Source of the DNA: JAHRAW01 sp965243285
GTDB taxonomy: Bacteria; Pseudomonadota; Gammaproteobacteria; Arenicellales; Poriferihabitantaceae
Assembly: GCA_965243285.1 (NCBI GenBank)
Contig: OZ251537.1
Span: 1,984,001-2,048,000 of the forward strand
Length of the DNA stretch: 64,000 bases
Direction: 5' to 3'
Position 1 is the stretch's first letter; each line of letters starts with the position of its first letter. Below are positions 17,916 through 26,687 of this stretch, piece after piece. The position numbers and the translations under genes are program-made. The notes beneath the pieces are model-generated. The model was not told where the DNA came from. It saw only the letters and a list, made by a program, of their open reading frames with translations, and did not search any database.

Positions 17916-19448
17916 ATGCACGCCATCATCGACCAACTCGAACACCAGCGCGCCCAAGCCAAACTCGGCGGCGGCGCATCGCGGATAGCGGCGCAGCACG
18001 CCCGCGGCAAATTAACCGCGCGCGAGCGCATCGAGGTTTTGTTCGATGCCGACAGTTTTGAGGAGTGGGATATTTTTGTGGAACACCGCTGCGCCGATTT
18101 CGGCATGGCGGATAAAACCATCCCCGGCGATGGCGTGGTGGTGGGCTACGGCACCGTAAACGGCCGGCTGAGCTTCATCTATAGCCAGGATTTCACCGTA
18201 TTCGGCGGCTCATTATCCGAAGCCCACGCCGAAAAAATCTGCAAGGTGATGGACCAAGCGATGAAAGTCGGCGCCCCCATCATCGGCATCAGCGACTCCG
18301 GCGGGGCGCGCATTCAAGAGGGCGTGGCCTCGTTGGGCGGCTACGCCGAAGTGTTTCAGCGCAATGTGTTGGCCTCGGGCGTGGTGCCGCAAATCTCGCT
18401 GATTATGGGGCCATGCGCCGGCGGCGCGGTCTATTCGCCGGCCATCACCGACTTCATTTTGATGGTCGAAGAGCGCTCCTATATGTTCGTAACCGGCCCC
18501 GAAGTGGTGAAAACCGTCACCCACGAGGAAGTCACCGCCGAGACCTTGGGCGGGGCTGTGGCGCACACCACGCGCTCTGGGGTGGCGGATTTGGCGTGCG
18601 AAAATGATGTGGACGCGCTGTTGATGACGCGGCGGCTGTTTGATTTTTTGCCGCCCAATAATCGCAGCGGGGCGCCGCAGCGCGAGTGCGATGATTCGCC
18701 CGGCCGCGCCGCGCTAGCGCTGGATTCGCTGATTCCGGATAACCCGAATCAGCCATACGACATCGGCGAGGTCATTCACCAGGTGGTGGATGACGGCGAT
18801 TTTTTCGAATTACAACCCAACTACGCCAAAAATCTGCGCATCGGCTTCGCCCGTATGCAGGGCCGCAGCGTCGGCATCGTGGCCAATCAACCCATGGCGT
18901 TGGCCGGCTGTCTGGACATCAACGCCTCGGTAAAAGGGGCGCGTTTTGTGCGCTTTTGCGATGCCTTCAATCTGCCCATCATCACGCTGGTGGATGTGCC
19001 CGGTTTTATGCCCGGCACGGCGCAGGAATACGGCGGCATCATCCGCCACGGCGCCAAATTGCTGTATGCCTACGCCGAAGCCACGGTGCCGAAAGTGACC
19101 ATCATCACCCGCAAAGCCTACGGCGGCGCCTATGATGTGATGGCCTCGAAACACCTGCGCGGCGATGTGAATTTGGCCTGGCCGAGCGCCGAAATCGCCG
19201 TGATGGGGCCAAAAGGCGCGGTGGAAATCATCTTTCGCGAGCAAGCCGGAGATGCCGCCGCCATCGCCGCCCGCACCCAAGAATATCGCGATAAATTCGC
19301 CAACCCCTTCGTCGCCGGCCGCCGCGGCTACATCGATGATGTCATCTTCGCGCGCGACACCCGCCGCCGCATCTGCCGCTCGCTCGCCATGCTGCAAGAA
19401 AAATCGCTGCAAAACCCATGGAAAAAACACGGCAACATTCCGTTGTGA
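17916..19448 (+). CDS. pccB: Propionyl-CoA carboxylase beta chain (carboxyltransferase)
   Basis: Transfers the carboxyl group from carboxybiotin to propionyl-CoA, making methylmalonyl-CoA for the mutase encoded just upstream. The 510 residues from ATG 17916 match the usual length. Seen are GKLTARERIEVLFD near the N-terminus, the oxyanion loop SDSGGARIQEGV, MGPCAGGAVYSPA, the second-half VDVPGFMPGTAQEYGGIIRHGAK, and the C-terminal NPWKKHGNIPL. The same frame stays open upstream through the 10-bp repeats to ATG 17754, which would add a 54-residue IHQNSSKFIK-type extension. I chose 17916 by homology although it lacks a Shine-Dalgarno, whereas the upstream ATGs have one. Translation may therefore be tied to repeat number. 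It needs a biotinylated alpha subunit encoded elsewhere; acyl-CoA specificity beyond propionyl is not excluded. Confidence 0.93.
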   Translation: MHAIIDQLEHQRAQAKLGGGASRIAAQHARGKLTARERIEVLFDADSFEEWDIFVEHRCADFGMADKTIPGDGVVVGYGTVNGRLSFIYSQDFTVFGGSLSEAHAEKICKVMDQAMKVGAPIIGISDSGGARIQEGVASLGGYAEVFQRNVLASGVVPQISLIMGPCAGGAVYSPAITDFILMVEERSYMFVTGPEVVKTVTHEEVTAETLGGAVAHTTRSGVADLACENDVDALLMTRRLFDFLPPNNRSGAPQRECDDSPGRAALALDSLIPDNPNQPYDIGEVIHQVVDDGDFFELQPNYAKNLRIGFARMQGRSVGIVANQPMALAGCLDINASVKGARFVRFCDAFNLPIITLVDVPGFMPGTAQEYGGIIRHGAKLLYAYAEATVPKVTIITRKAYGGAYDVMASKHLRGDVNLAWPSAEIAVMGPKGAVEIIFREQAGDAAAIAARTQEYRDKFANPFVAGRRGYIDDVIFARDTRRRICRSLAMLQEKSLQNPWKKHGNIPL

Positions 19449-19644
19449 TGTTCGCGCAACCCAGCAGCAAGAAAAACCATCCACTGCTGGTCGATTTTTT
19501 CCGCGGGTTTTCCGGTTTGTTTTTCTTAGGGGCGCGTGTTGCAGCCGCTGCTGATTTTATCTATTATGGATGCTTATCGGACTACTAAGTGCTAATGCAA
19601 TCAGCGCCAAAATGGCGAATTTTATGCCGCCCACTTCCCCCTAA

Positions 19645-19688
19645 TCGCCCCTGAATCGCCCCTGAATCGCCCCTGAATCGCCCCTGAA
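19645..19688. repeat. 11-bp tandem repeat (TCGCCCCTGAA), 4 copies
   Basis: Four copies end five bases before the ATG of the IscA/SufA gene, displacing any normal ribosome-binding site. The rest of the gap 19449-19644 shows no gene. Confidence 0.85.
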
Positions 19689-19693
19689 TCGCC

Positions 19694-20047
19694 ATGGCCA
19701 TCACCCTCACCGAAGCCGCCGCCGCACGGGTTAAGTCGCACTTGAAATCCCACTTAAAATCTCAAGCCGGCGCTTTGGCCGGCGGTTTGCAAGGGCTGCG
19801 CCTCAGCGTCAAAAAATCCGGCTGTTCGGGGTGGGCGTACATTCTCGATTACGCCACCGACATCGCCGCCGCCGAGCAGGTGTTCGATAGTCACGGCGTG
19901 GCTGTGGTGGTCGGGGCCGAACATCTGGCGTTTTTGGACGGCACCGAAATCGACTATGTCGAGGATGGATTATCGGCCGCGTTTCATTTCAACAACCCCA
20001 ATGTAACCGAGCAATGCGGTTGCGGCGAAAGTTTTACGGTGAATTAG
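19694..20047 (+). CDS. Iron-sulfur cluster assembly protein, IscA/SufA/HesB family
   Basis: A-type carrier that helps insert Fe-S clusters into apoproteins in the cytoplasm. At 117 residues it has the three conserved cysteines of the family: one in KKSGCSGWAYILDYA (about residue 49) and two in the C-terminal EQCGCGESFTVN. The ITLTEAAAARV start and HLAFLDGTEIDYVEDGL middle closely follow IscA/SufA. A short KSHLKSHLKSQAGALAGG insertion after residue 14 is unusual and looks repeat-derived. It stands outside any isc or suf operon, next to mtaB, whose product is an Fe-S radical-SAM enzyme. IscA versus SufA cannot be decided from the sequence. Confidence 0.92.
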   Translation: MAITLTEAAAARVKSHLKSHLKSQAGALAGGLQGLRLSVKKSGCSGWAYILDYATDIAAAEQVFDSHGVAVVVGAEHLAFLDGTEIDYVEDGLSAAFHFNNPNVTEQCGCGESFTVN

Positions 20048-20084
20048 ACGAGGTGAATTAGACGAGGTGGATTAGGTGGGGTGG

Positions 20085-20655
20085 ATTTGGTGGGTTGATG
20101 TTGGCTTTTGATTTGGCTGTTGCTGTTGCTGTTGCTGTTGCTGTTAAGGCTTTGTTCCACCCTATCTTTTTAGGGGGGAGCCAAAACTGGCGGCTTCATC
20201 GCCAGTTTTGGTGGGGGGTGCTTTTGATTTTCGCTTTTGATTTTCGCTTTTGATTTTCGCTTTTGCTTTTCGCTTTTGATTTCCGCTGTGGCTGTGGCTT
20301 TTGCTTTTCGCTTTCGCTTTTGATTTTGATTTTGATTTTCGCTTTTGTTTTTATTCTGTAAATTTTCACCTCAAAACCCACAACAGGGAGTGAAAAGCCA
20401 ACATCAAACGTACCCCCCACCAAATCAGCCCGAGCCTATCGGCTTAGGACTAATTTGACTTCCACTCAAGATAAAGCGGGGGGGGGGGCAAAAGTAAAAG
20501 CCAGATCAAAAGCCAGAACAAACCCCCCCCACCAAAACTGGCGATAAAGCCCGCCAGTTTTGGTTACCCGCCGAAGCAGCCCACGCCTGTCGGCGCGGCT
20601 CTGCTTTGATTCCCCCTCATAGATGTACGCGGGGGGAGTGAAGATTAAAATCAAA
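20085..20655. repeat. Double composite intergenic repeat element, copies 3 and 4
   Basis: It covers the gap between the A-type carrier and mtaB. Elements in order: GCTGTT tandem repeats (20118-20145), hairpin AAAACTGGCGGCTTCATCGCCAGTTTT (20184-20209), T-rich TTTTCGCTTTTGATT tandems (20222-20345), a TTTTCACCTC module, the CGAGCCTATCGG module, a G11 run (20478-20488), a second hairpin AAAACTGGCGATAAAGCCCGCCAGTTTT (about 20534-20561), GCCTGTCGGCGCGGCTCTG, and GCGGGGGGAGT arms reaching into the mtaB leader. No gene. Confidence 0.8.
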
Positions 20656-20661
20656 AGCAAA

Positions 20662-22266
20662 ATGCAAAAAGCGAAAACCGACACCGGCATCGACACCCCC
20701 CGGCGTTTCGAAATCGCCACATTGGGTTGCAAGGTGAATGCCTTTGAGTCGGAATTAATCGCGCAAAAGTTGTTGCAGCAAGGCTATCGACGGCGCGAAT
20801 CGGCAGCCGATTCTCAGGTCGATTCTCCGGCCGACTTCCAGTCCGAATTTCAGCCCGACGCGGCGCTCCATGCCATCGCGCCCGCAGCCGATGTGTGCGT
20901 AATTAACACCTGCACCGTCACCGCCGAGGCCGACCGCCAAGCGCGTCAGTTGGTGCGTCGCATGGCGCGCAATAACCCCCATGCCGTGGTGGTGGTCACC
21001 GGCTGTTACGCGCAAATGGACGCGGCCGCATGCGCCGCCATTCCCGGCGTCGATGTGGTGGTCGGTAACAGCCAAAAACTGGACATCCCGGCGTTGTTGG
21101 AGTCGCATGCCAAGCCCGCCGGCATGCCGATTCCGCCGATTCCGCCGATTCCGCCGATTTCGCCGATTCCGTCGCCGAATCCACCCAATTCGTCCCCGAA
21201 TCTGCGGAATCCGCCGATTTCGCCACCGAATCCGCCGTCAAATCCGTCGAATCCGCCGTCGCTCACCTCGCCGCCCGGCCCCGCCGCCCCGATGGTGCTG
21301 GTGGACGATGTCGCCGCCAACATGCGCTTGCCGGGGCAACTCATCAGCGGTTTCGCCGACCGCGCTCGCGCCTTCTTGCAAATCCAGCAGGGCTGTGATC
21401 AGGGCTGCACATTTTGCGTCATCCACAAAGCCCGCGGCCCGAATCGCTCGCTCAAATCCGGCATCATTTTGCGCCAGGCGCGGCAATTTATAGATAATGG
21501 GCATGGCGAGTTGGTCATTTGCGGCGTCGACATCGGCTCCTATGGCGCCGACCTCGGGGGCGAGAATTCGGCCGCGGAAACCGAAAATTTAAGCGCGTTA
21601 TTGCGCCGCCTAAGCGCCCTGCCGGGGGATTTTCGCATTCGCCTAAGTTCCTTAGACCCGGCGCATATCACCGACCCACTCATCGCCTTGCTGGCGGAGT
21701 CGCCGCGCTTCTGCCCGCACTTGCACCTCTCCCTGCAAAGCGCCAGCACGCTGATTTTGAAGCGCATGAAGCGCCGCGCCAGCCGCGAGATGGTCTACGA
21801 GCGCATCGGCAAACTGCGCCAGGCGCTGCCGAATTTAGTGCTATCCGCGGATCTGCTGGTCGGCTTCCCCACCGAAAGCATGGCGCATTTTCAGCACACA
21901 TTAGATGCGGTGGATGAGCTGGAAATCGCCTACCCCCATGTGTTCGCCTACTCGCCGCGCGCCGGCACCCCGGCCGCCAAAATCCCGGCCCAAGTGGCAC
22001 TCGGCGAGCGCAAGCGGCGGGCGGCGGCGGCGCGTCGCCTCGGCGCCCAAGTGTGGCGGCGCGTGGCGGCGCGACTCATCGGCGCGCGTCTGCGGGTATT
22101 GGTCGAAAAACGCGATAATTTGCCGCCCGGGGTGGCCTTCGGTCGCTGCGCGAATTATTTTCCGGTGCATTTTTCGGGCGCCGCGCGCAGCCCCGGTCAG
22201 TGGGCCGAAGTACGCATAAACGCGGTTCGCGACGCGGTGTTGGCGGGCGAGGCCTGGCCCGATTAA
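20662..22266 (+). CDS. mtaB: tRNA (N6-threonylcarbamoyladenosine37-C2)-methylthiotransferase MtaB
   Basis: Radical-SAM enzyme that adds a methylthio group to t6A37 of ANN-decoding tRNAs. The N-terminal MTTase domain shows IATLGCKVNAFESE, CVINTCTVTAEADRQ and VVVTGCYAQ. The radical-SAM domain has the CxxxCxxC cluster site CDQGCTFCVIHKARGPNRS and later VLSADLLVGFPTES. A C-terminal TRAM-like part follows. Between the first two domains (about residues 150-210) lies a Pro-rich insert of repeated IPP/NPP units not expected in the family, encoded by ATTCCGCCG-type repeats. I chose ATG 20662; the open frame continues upstream to 20623 but only through the repeat element. The domain order and all cluster Cys are intact, so the enzyme is probably active. 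Confidence 0.92.
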   Translation: MQKAKTDTGIDTPRRFEIATLGCKVNAFESELIAQKLLQQGYRRRESAADSQVDSPADFQSEFQPDAALHAIAPAADVCVINTCTVTAEADRQARQLVRRMARNNPHAVVVVTGCYAQMDAAACAAIPGVDVVVGNSQKLDIPALLESHAKPAGMPIPPIPPIPPISPIPSPNPPNSSPNLRNPPISPPNPPSNPSNPPSLTSPPGPAAPMVLVDDVAANMRLPGQLISGFADRARAFLQIQQGCDQGCTFCVIHKARGPNRSLKSGIILRQARQFIDNGHGELVICGVDIGSYGADLGGENSAAETENLSALLRRLSALPGDFRIRLSSLDPAHITDPLIALLAESPRFCPHLHLSLQSASTLILKRMKRRASREMVYERIGKLRQALPNLVLSADLLVGFPTESMAHFQHTLDAVDELEIAYPHVFAYSPRAGTPAAKIPAQVALGERKRRAAAARRLGAQVWRRVAARLIGARLRVLVEKRDNLPPGVAFGRCANYFPVHFSGAARSPGQWAEVRINAVRDAVLAGEAWPD

Positions 22267-22413
22267 ACCGCCGTCATCAGAAATTTCTGAGGCAGATTCG
22301 GCGCCATTGTTACGGCAATTTTCAACCCCTCGCCGACATTATATATAGCGCCAGCGTCGCCATGGCCGGCGCCGCCACCGCCCCGCGCCGCCGCAATAAC
22401 CCATCGCCGCAAG

Positions 22414-22443
22414 TTACCGCGTCGCCCCATTAGCGGGTATAAT
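22414..22443 (+). promoter_or_regulatory. Putative sigma-70 promoter of ndk
   Basis: TTACCG (22414-22419), an 18-bp spacer and a perfect TATAAT (22438-22443) lie 67 bp before the ndk ATG. The -35 box is weak, the -10 is consensus. The leader ends with CACGGAG, a good ribosome-binding site. The rest of the mtaB-ndk gap shows nothing else. Confidence 0.5.
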
Positions 22444-22509
22444 TCGCGCCCCTTATGAAACCGCGGCGCGGTTTTTCGTCAATGGTTAGTTGATTCACGG
22501 AGCATTTTT

Positions 22510-22938
22510 ATGGCTATCGAGCGCACCTTGTCCATCATCAAGCCGGACGCCGTCGGCGCCCAAGTTATCGGCCAAATCTATCAGCGTTTTGAGGCTGCCG
22601 GCTTGCGCATCACCGCGGCGCGCATGGTGCGTTTGAGCCGCGCCGAAGCCGAGCAATTTTACGCGGTGCATAAACTGCGCCCGTTTTTCGACGGCTTGGT
22701 GGCCTTTATGATTTCCGGGCCGATCATGGCGCAGGTGTTGGAGGGCGAGGACGCCATCCGCAAAAACCGCGCCGTGATGGGGGCGACCAATCCGGCCGAA
22801 GCCGCCGCCGGCACCATTCGCGCCGATTTTGCCACCGATGTGGAGCGCAACGCCGTGCACGGCTCGGACGCCGCCGCCACCGCGGCGCAAGAAATCGAAT
22901 TTTTCTTTACCCCGGCGCAAATTTGCTTGCCCGCTTAG
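22510..22938 (+). CDS. ndk: Nucleoside diphosphate kinase
   Basis: Transfers the gamma phosphate of ATP to NDPs through a phospho-histidine, balancing NTP pools. The 142 residues are the normal length. ERTLSIIKPDAV opens the fold, and the active-site His lies in ERNAVHGSDA near residue 118. MGATNPAEAAAGTIRADF binds nucleotide. Strong Shine-Dalgarno CGGAG precedes ATG. It is first in the conserved gammaproteobacterial order ndk-rlmN-rodZ-hisS-yfgM-bamB-der, with rlmN 47 bp downstream. Confidence 0.97.
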   Translation: MAIERTLSIIKPDAVGAQVIGQIYQRFEAAGLRITAARMVRLSRAEAEQFYAVHKLRPFFDGLVAFMISGPIMAQVLEGEDAIRKNRAVMGATNPAEAAAGTIRADFATDVERNAVHGSDAAATAAQEIEFFFTPAQICLPA

Positions 22939-22985
22939 AATCAGGTCACTTTCGCATCCTTACTTTCGCTTCGGCCGGCCCGGTC

Positions 22986-24227
22986 ATGCCACCCGCCATC
23001 CATCTGATGTCGTTAGAGCGCGCGGCGCTGGAATCCATGTTCGCCGAGCTGGGCGAAAAACCCTTCCACGCCCGCCAGGTGATGCAGTGGGTGTACCAGC
23101 GTCAGGTGCTTTCCATCGACGCCATGACCGACCTCAGCCGCGCCTTGCGCAGGCGCCTGCATAGCGCCGCCGCCATCGCGCCGCCGACCATCGCCGGGCA
23201 GCAAATCGCCGCTGACGGCGTGGTTAAATGGCTGCTGAAACTGCGCGACGGCAATTGCATCGAGAGCGTTTTCATCCCCGAAGCCGAGCGCGGCACCTTA
23301 TGCGTGTCGTCCCAAGCCGGTTGCGCGCTGAACTGCAGTTTTTGCGCCACGGCGCGGCAAGGTTTCAGCCGCAACCTGTCGGTGGATGAAATTATCGGCC
23401 AAGTCTGGGTGGCGAATCATGCGTTGCGGTCGATGCAAGCGGCCAGCCGGACGCATGACGCATCGCCGGACGCGCCCGAATCCAGCGCTATCGATGCCGA
23501 ATCCGCCAACCTCGACGCCGCCGCGAAAACCGCCGGCCCGCGCCCCATCACCAACATCGTCATGATGGGCATGGGCGAGCCGCTGTTGAATTTCGATGCG
23601 GTGGTGTCGGCCATGCGCTTGATGATGGACGATTGCGCCTTCGGGCTGTCGCGCCGCCGCGTTACTCTCAGCACCGCCGGCTTGGCCCCCGCTATCGAGC
23701 AACTGGGCGAGGTTTGCGCGGTCAGTTTGGCGGTTTCCTTGCACGCCGCAGATGATGCGTTGCGCGACCAACTGGTGCCGCTGAACAAAAAATACCCCTT
23801 GGCGCGCTTGCTGGCGGCGTGCCGGCACTACCTCGAGGCGCAAAATCGCCAGCAGCACATCACTTTCGAGTATGTGATGCTAAAAGATGTGAACGACAGC
23901 CCGGCCCAGGCGCGCGCCTTGGCGCGTCTGCTCGGTGAGATGCCGGCCAAGGTCAACCTGATTCCCTTCAATCCCTCGCCGGGAATCGACCACCAGCGCT
24001 CAAGCCCGGCCGCCATCGACCGCTTTCGCGATATTTTGCTCAAACAGCGCATCTTCACCGTCACCCGCAAAACCCGCGGCGCCGATATCGATGCCGCCTG
24101 CGGCCAACTCGCCGGCCAAGTTATCGACCGCACCAGCCGCTCGCGGCGCTACTTGGCGGAATTAACGCCGCCGCCGCGCCGCCGCGAAGCAGCCGCCGGC
24201 GTCGGCCACGGCGGCCACGGCGGATAA
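22986..24227 (+). CDS. rlmN: Dual-specificity 23S rRNA A2503 / tRNA A37 C2-methyltransferase RlmN
   Basis: Radical-SAM methyltransferase that methylates C2 of A2503 in 23S rRNA and A37 of some tRNAs. The N-terminal domain has LGEKPFHARQVMQWVYQ. The cluster motif is CALNCSFC inside SSQAGCALNCSFCATARQGF. The C-terminal methyl-carrying Cys region is present as DIDAACGQLAGQ. A roughly 35-residue Ala/Asp/Ser-rich insert (about residues 150-185: TRDASPDAPESSAID-like) follows VANHALRS and is longer than usual. ATG 22986 is chosen; ATG 23007 (MSLERAALESMF) fits homologs equally well. It sits directly before rodZ with a 2-bp gap. Confidence 0.95.
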   Translation: MPPAIHLMSLERAALESMFAELGEKPFHARQVMQWVYQRQVLSIDAMTDLSRALRRRLHSAAAIAPPTIAGQQIAADGVVKWLLKLRDGNCIESVFIPEAERGTLCVSSQAGCALNCSFCATARQGFSRNLSVDEIIGQVWVANHALRSMQAASRTHDASPDAPESSAIDAESANLDAAAKTAGPRPITNIVMMGMGEPLLNFDAVVSAMRLMMDDCAFGLSRRRVTLSTAGLAPAIEQLGEVCAVSLAVSLHAADDALRDQLVPLNKKYPLARLLAACRHYLEAQNRQQHITFEYVMLKDVNDSPAQARALARLLGEMPAKVNLIPFNPSPGIDHQRSSPAAIDRFRDILLKQRIFTVTRKTRGADIDAACGQLAGQVIDRTSRSRRYLAELTPPPRRREAAAGVGHGGHGG

Positions 24228-24229
24228 GA

Positions 24230-25336
24230 ATGAGGCCGATGCCGATGTCAGCCGCCGCCAGAAGCGTCGATTCCACCGCCCCAAGCGCTGCGGCGGTGGA
24301 ATCCGCGACTGAATCGACGCGTGAATTCAGTCGGCCGTCCCCGCCTAGCCCTGGTGAGATGCTGCGTGCGCAGCGCCACCGCACCGGTTTGTCGCTCGCC
24401 GACGCCGCCAGCGCGTTGCGGTTGACGGCGGCGCAAATCGAGGCGCTGGAAAATGATGACTACCCGCAACTGCCCGGGCCGACCTATATCCTCGGCTACT
24501 GGCGCAACTATGCGCAATGGCTGGGCTTCTCCATCGAGGAGTCGATTGCGGCGCACAAGAAAAATCTGCTGGCGGCGATTCAAGCGCCGCCCAAAGCGGC
24601 TGCTGAATCGGCGCGCCACAACATCGTGGCCTCTTTTGCGTTGTTGTCGGTGATTCTGCTGGTGGCGGTTTGGCATTGGCAACGCCCGCAAGCGGATTCG
24701 TCGTCGACCGAAGTCGGCGCCCCGGCCCCGGAAATCACCTCGCTGGATGCTTTGCTCGACGGCCTCGGCGAACAGCCCGGCAGTCATGCGCGGTCACAAG
24801 ACCATGCGCAGCCCCCAAACGACGGCGAAAACGAAGTCGCGGCCGGGGCCTCGGCAGACCAAAATGCCCAATACCAAGCCACCCTGCCGGAACCCAATTT
24901 TCCCGAAGAGTACATCCCTTCTCAATCAGCAACCGGCGTGGCCGCGGTCGCGGCGGTCGCGACTGAAACGACGCCAGCCGCATCGCCTGGCGCATCGCCT
25001 GGCGCATCGCCTGGCGCACTCCTCGAGGCCGCGCCATCTCTGCCCGATGGCGAGGACTCTTCGCCGGCGTCGCCGCCCAGCGCGCCGGGCGGCGCGAATG
25101 AACTCATCATCATGGTCAACGAGCCATCCTGGGTCGAAGTGCGCGCCGCCGGCGGCGAGCGGCTGATTGCCCGCGCCGTCGGTCGCAGCCAGCGATTGAC
25201 GCTGCAAGGCGCGCCGCCGTTTTCGGTGTTCATCGGCAGCATCGACGGCGTGGCGGTGGAATATTTGGGCAAAAAGGTGCCGTTGGTGGCGCAAGGCAAT
25301 GCTTTGTTCGCCCGTTTCAGCGTCGGTGAGCGCTGA
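24230..25336 (+). CDS. rodZ: RodZ-like cytoskeletal / cell-shape protein
   Basis: Bitopic inner-membrane protein that links MreB to the wall-synthesis machinery in rod cells. Of 368 residues, about 40-110 form an N-terminal Cro/XRE-type helix-turn-helix (GEMLRAQRHRTGLSLADAAS, then YPQLPGPTYILGYWRNYA). One membrane helix follows at about 128-147 (IVASFALLSVILLVAVWHW). A long low-complexity Ala/Pro/Ser periplasmic linker contains tandem ASPG units (12-bp DNA repeats near 24985-25020). The C-terminal DUF4115 beta domain ends the protein (NEPSWVEVRAAGGERLIAR). A Ser/Thr-rich 40-residue N-terminal tail is extra. No mreB is nearby; the position between rlmN and hisS is the classical rodZ place. Confidence 0.9.
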   Translation: MRPMPMSAAARSVDSTAPSAAAVESATESTREFSRPSPPSPGEMLRAQRHRTGLSLADAASALRLTAAQIEALENDDYPQLPGPTYILGYWRNYAQWLGFSIEESIAAHKKNLLAAIQAPPKAAAESARHNIVASFALLSVILLVAVWHWQRPQADSSSTEVGAPAPEITSLDALLDGLGEQPGSHARSQDHAQPPNDGENEVAAGASADQNAQYQATLPEPNFPEEYIPSQSATGVAAVAAVATETTPAASPGASPGASPGALLEAAPSLPDGEDSSPASPPSAPGGANELIIMVNEPSWVEVRAAGGERLIARAVGRSQRLTLQGAPPFSVFIGSIDGVAVEYLGKKVPLVAQGNALFARFSVGER

Positions 25337-25352
25337 TTCCGCCGCCCTGGCT

Positions 25353-26669
25353 ATGGCTCAACAACTGCGGGCGGTGCGCGGCATGAACGACCTGCTGCCG
25401 GCGCGCAGCGGCGTGTGGCATCGCGTCGAGGCGACCGTGCGCGAGGTCGGCTGGGCGTACGGCTACCAAGAAATTCGCACGCCGGTGCTCGAGCAGGCGG
25501 CCTTGTTCACCCAATCCATCGGCGACCACACCGACATCGTCGAGAAGGAAATGTACACTTTTGCCGATGCCGGCGAGCAGCGCCTGGCGTTGCGTCCGGA
25601 AGCCACCGCGGCCGCCGTGCGCGCCTGCAACCAGCACGGCTTGCTGCACAACCAGCAACAACGCCTGTGGTATTTGGGCCCGATGTTCCGCCGTGAACGC
25701 CCGCAACAAGGTCGCTATCGCCAATTTCACCAATTCGGCATCGAAGCCTTCGGCTGGCCGGGGCCGGATATCGACGCCGAGGTGATTCGCCTAAGCGCCC
25801 GCATCTGGCGGCGCCTCGGGGTCGGTGGTCTGCGCTTGCAAATCAACACCTTGGGCTCGGCGCAAACCCGCCACGATTATCTGGATGCCTTGCGTGGTTA
25901 TTTCGCCGCCCAGCGCGAACACTTAGATGCCGACAGCATCCGCCGGTTGACGCGCAACCCGCTGCGCATCCTCGATAGCAAAATCCCCGCCACCCAAGAT
26001 GTGGTCGCCGATGCACCGGACATCCGCGACTTTCTGAGCCCCGAGGCGGACGCGCATTTCGCTAACCTGGGCGAGGCCTTGCGCCGCGCCGACATCGATT
26101 TCGAGGTCAATCCGCGGCTGGTGCGCGGGCTGGATTATTACACCGGCGCGGTGTTCGAATGGGTAACCGAGCGCCTCGGCGCGCAAAACGCGGTGTGCGC
26201 CGGCGGGCGCTACGACCAATTGGTGGAACAACGCGGCGGCCGGCCAACCCCGGCGGTGGGCTTTGCCATGGGCTTAGAGCGGGTGGTGGAATTGGTCGCG
26301 GCCGATGACGCCGACCACCGCCGCGCCGATATATATGTCGCCTGCGTGGCCGATGGCGATTGCATTACCGCCGATAAGGCCCTGGCCGCCGATGAGGCCA
26401 TGGCGATAACGGCGGCCGAGGAGTTGCGCGACGCCGGCTTTCGCGTGCTCAGCCACTGCGGCGGCGGCAAGTTGCGTCGCCAGCTGCAGCGCGCCGATGC
26501 CAGCGGCGCCGGCGCGGCGGTGATATTCGGGCTGGCGGGCAAGCCACGCACCGCCCAGGTCAAATTCTTGCGCGCCGAGGCGGCGCAGCATGAAACGACG
26601 CAGCATGAAATTAGTGTAGACGCGTTAGCGGCGTGGTGTCGCCAGCGCATCCCGGCGATTCAAACCTAA
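25353..26669 (+). CDS. hisS: Histidyl-tRNA synthetase
   Basis: Class II aminoacyl-tRNA synthetase charging tRNA-His. From ATG 25353 (MAQQLRAVRGMNDLLP, the standard start of the family) it has 438 residues. Motif 2 is seen as YLGPMFRRERPQQGRYRQFHQFG, the histidine-A loop as LVRGLDYYTGAVFEW, and motif 3 as PAVGFAMGLERVVEL. The C-terminal anticodon-binding domain follows. The frame stays open 54 bp upstream, overlapping rodZ, but the added sequence has no homology. ispG, which usually lies between rodZ and hisS, is absent. Confidence 0.96.
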   Translation: MAQQLRAVRGMNDLLPARSGVWHRVEATVREVGWAYGYQEIRTPVLEQAALFTQSIGDHTDIVEKEMYTFADAGEQRLALRPEATAAAVRACNQHGLLHNQQQRLWYLGPMFRRERPQQGRYRQFHQFGIEAFGWPGPDIDAEVIRLSARIWRRLGVGGLRLQINTLGSAQTRHDYLDALRGYFAAQREHLDADSIRRLTRNPLRILDSKIPATQDVVADAPDIRDFLSPEADAHFANLGEALRRADIDFEVNPRLVRGLDYYTGAVFEWVTERLGAQNAVCAGGRYDQLVEQRGGRPTPAVGFAMGLERVVELVAADDADHRRADIYVACVADGDCITADKALAADEAMAITAAEELRDAGFRVLSHCGGGKLRRQLQRADASGAGAAVIFGLAGKPRTAQVKFLRAEAAQHETTQHEISVDALAAWCRQRIPAIQT

Positions 26670-26687
26670 ACCTTGTGGAGAGCATCG

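Noticed and set aside
20478..20488. G11 tract as a third phase-variation site
   Set aside because: It lies in a noncoding repeat element about 180 bp before mtaB, with no gene frame or promoter linked to it.
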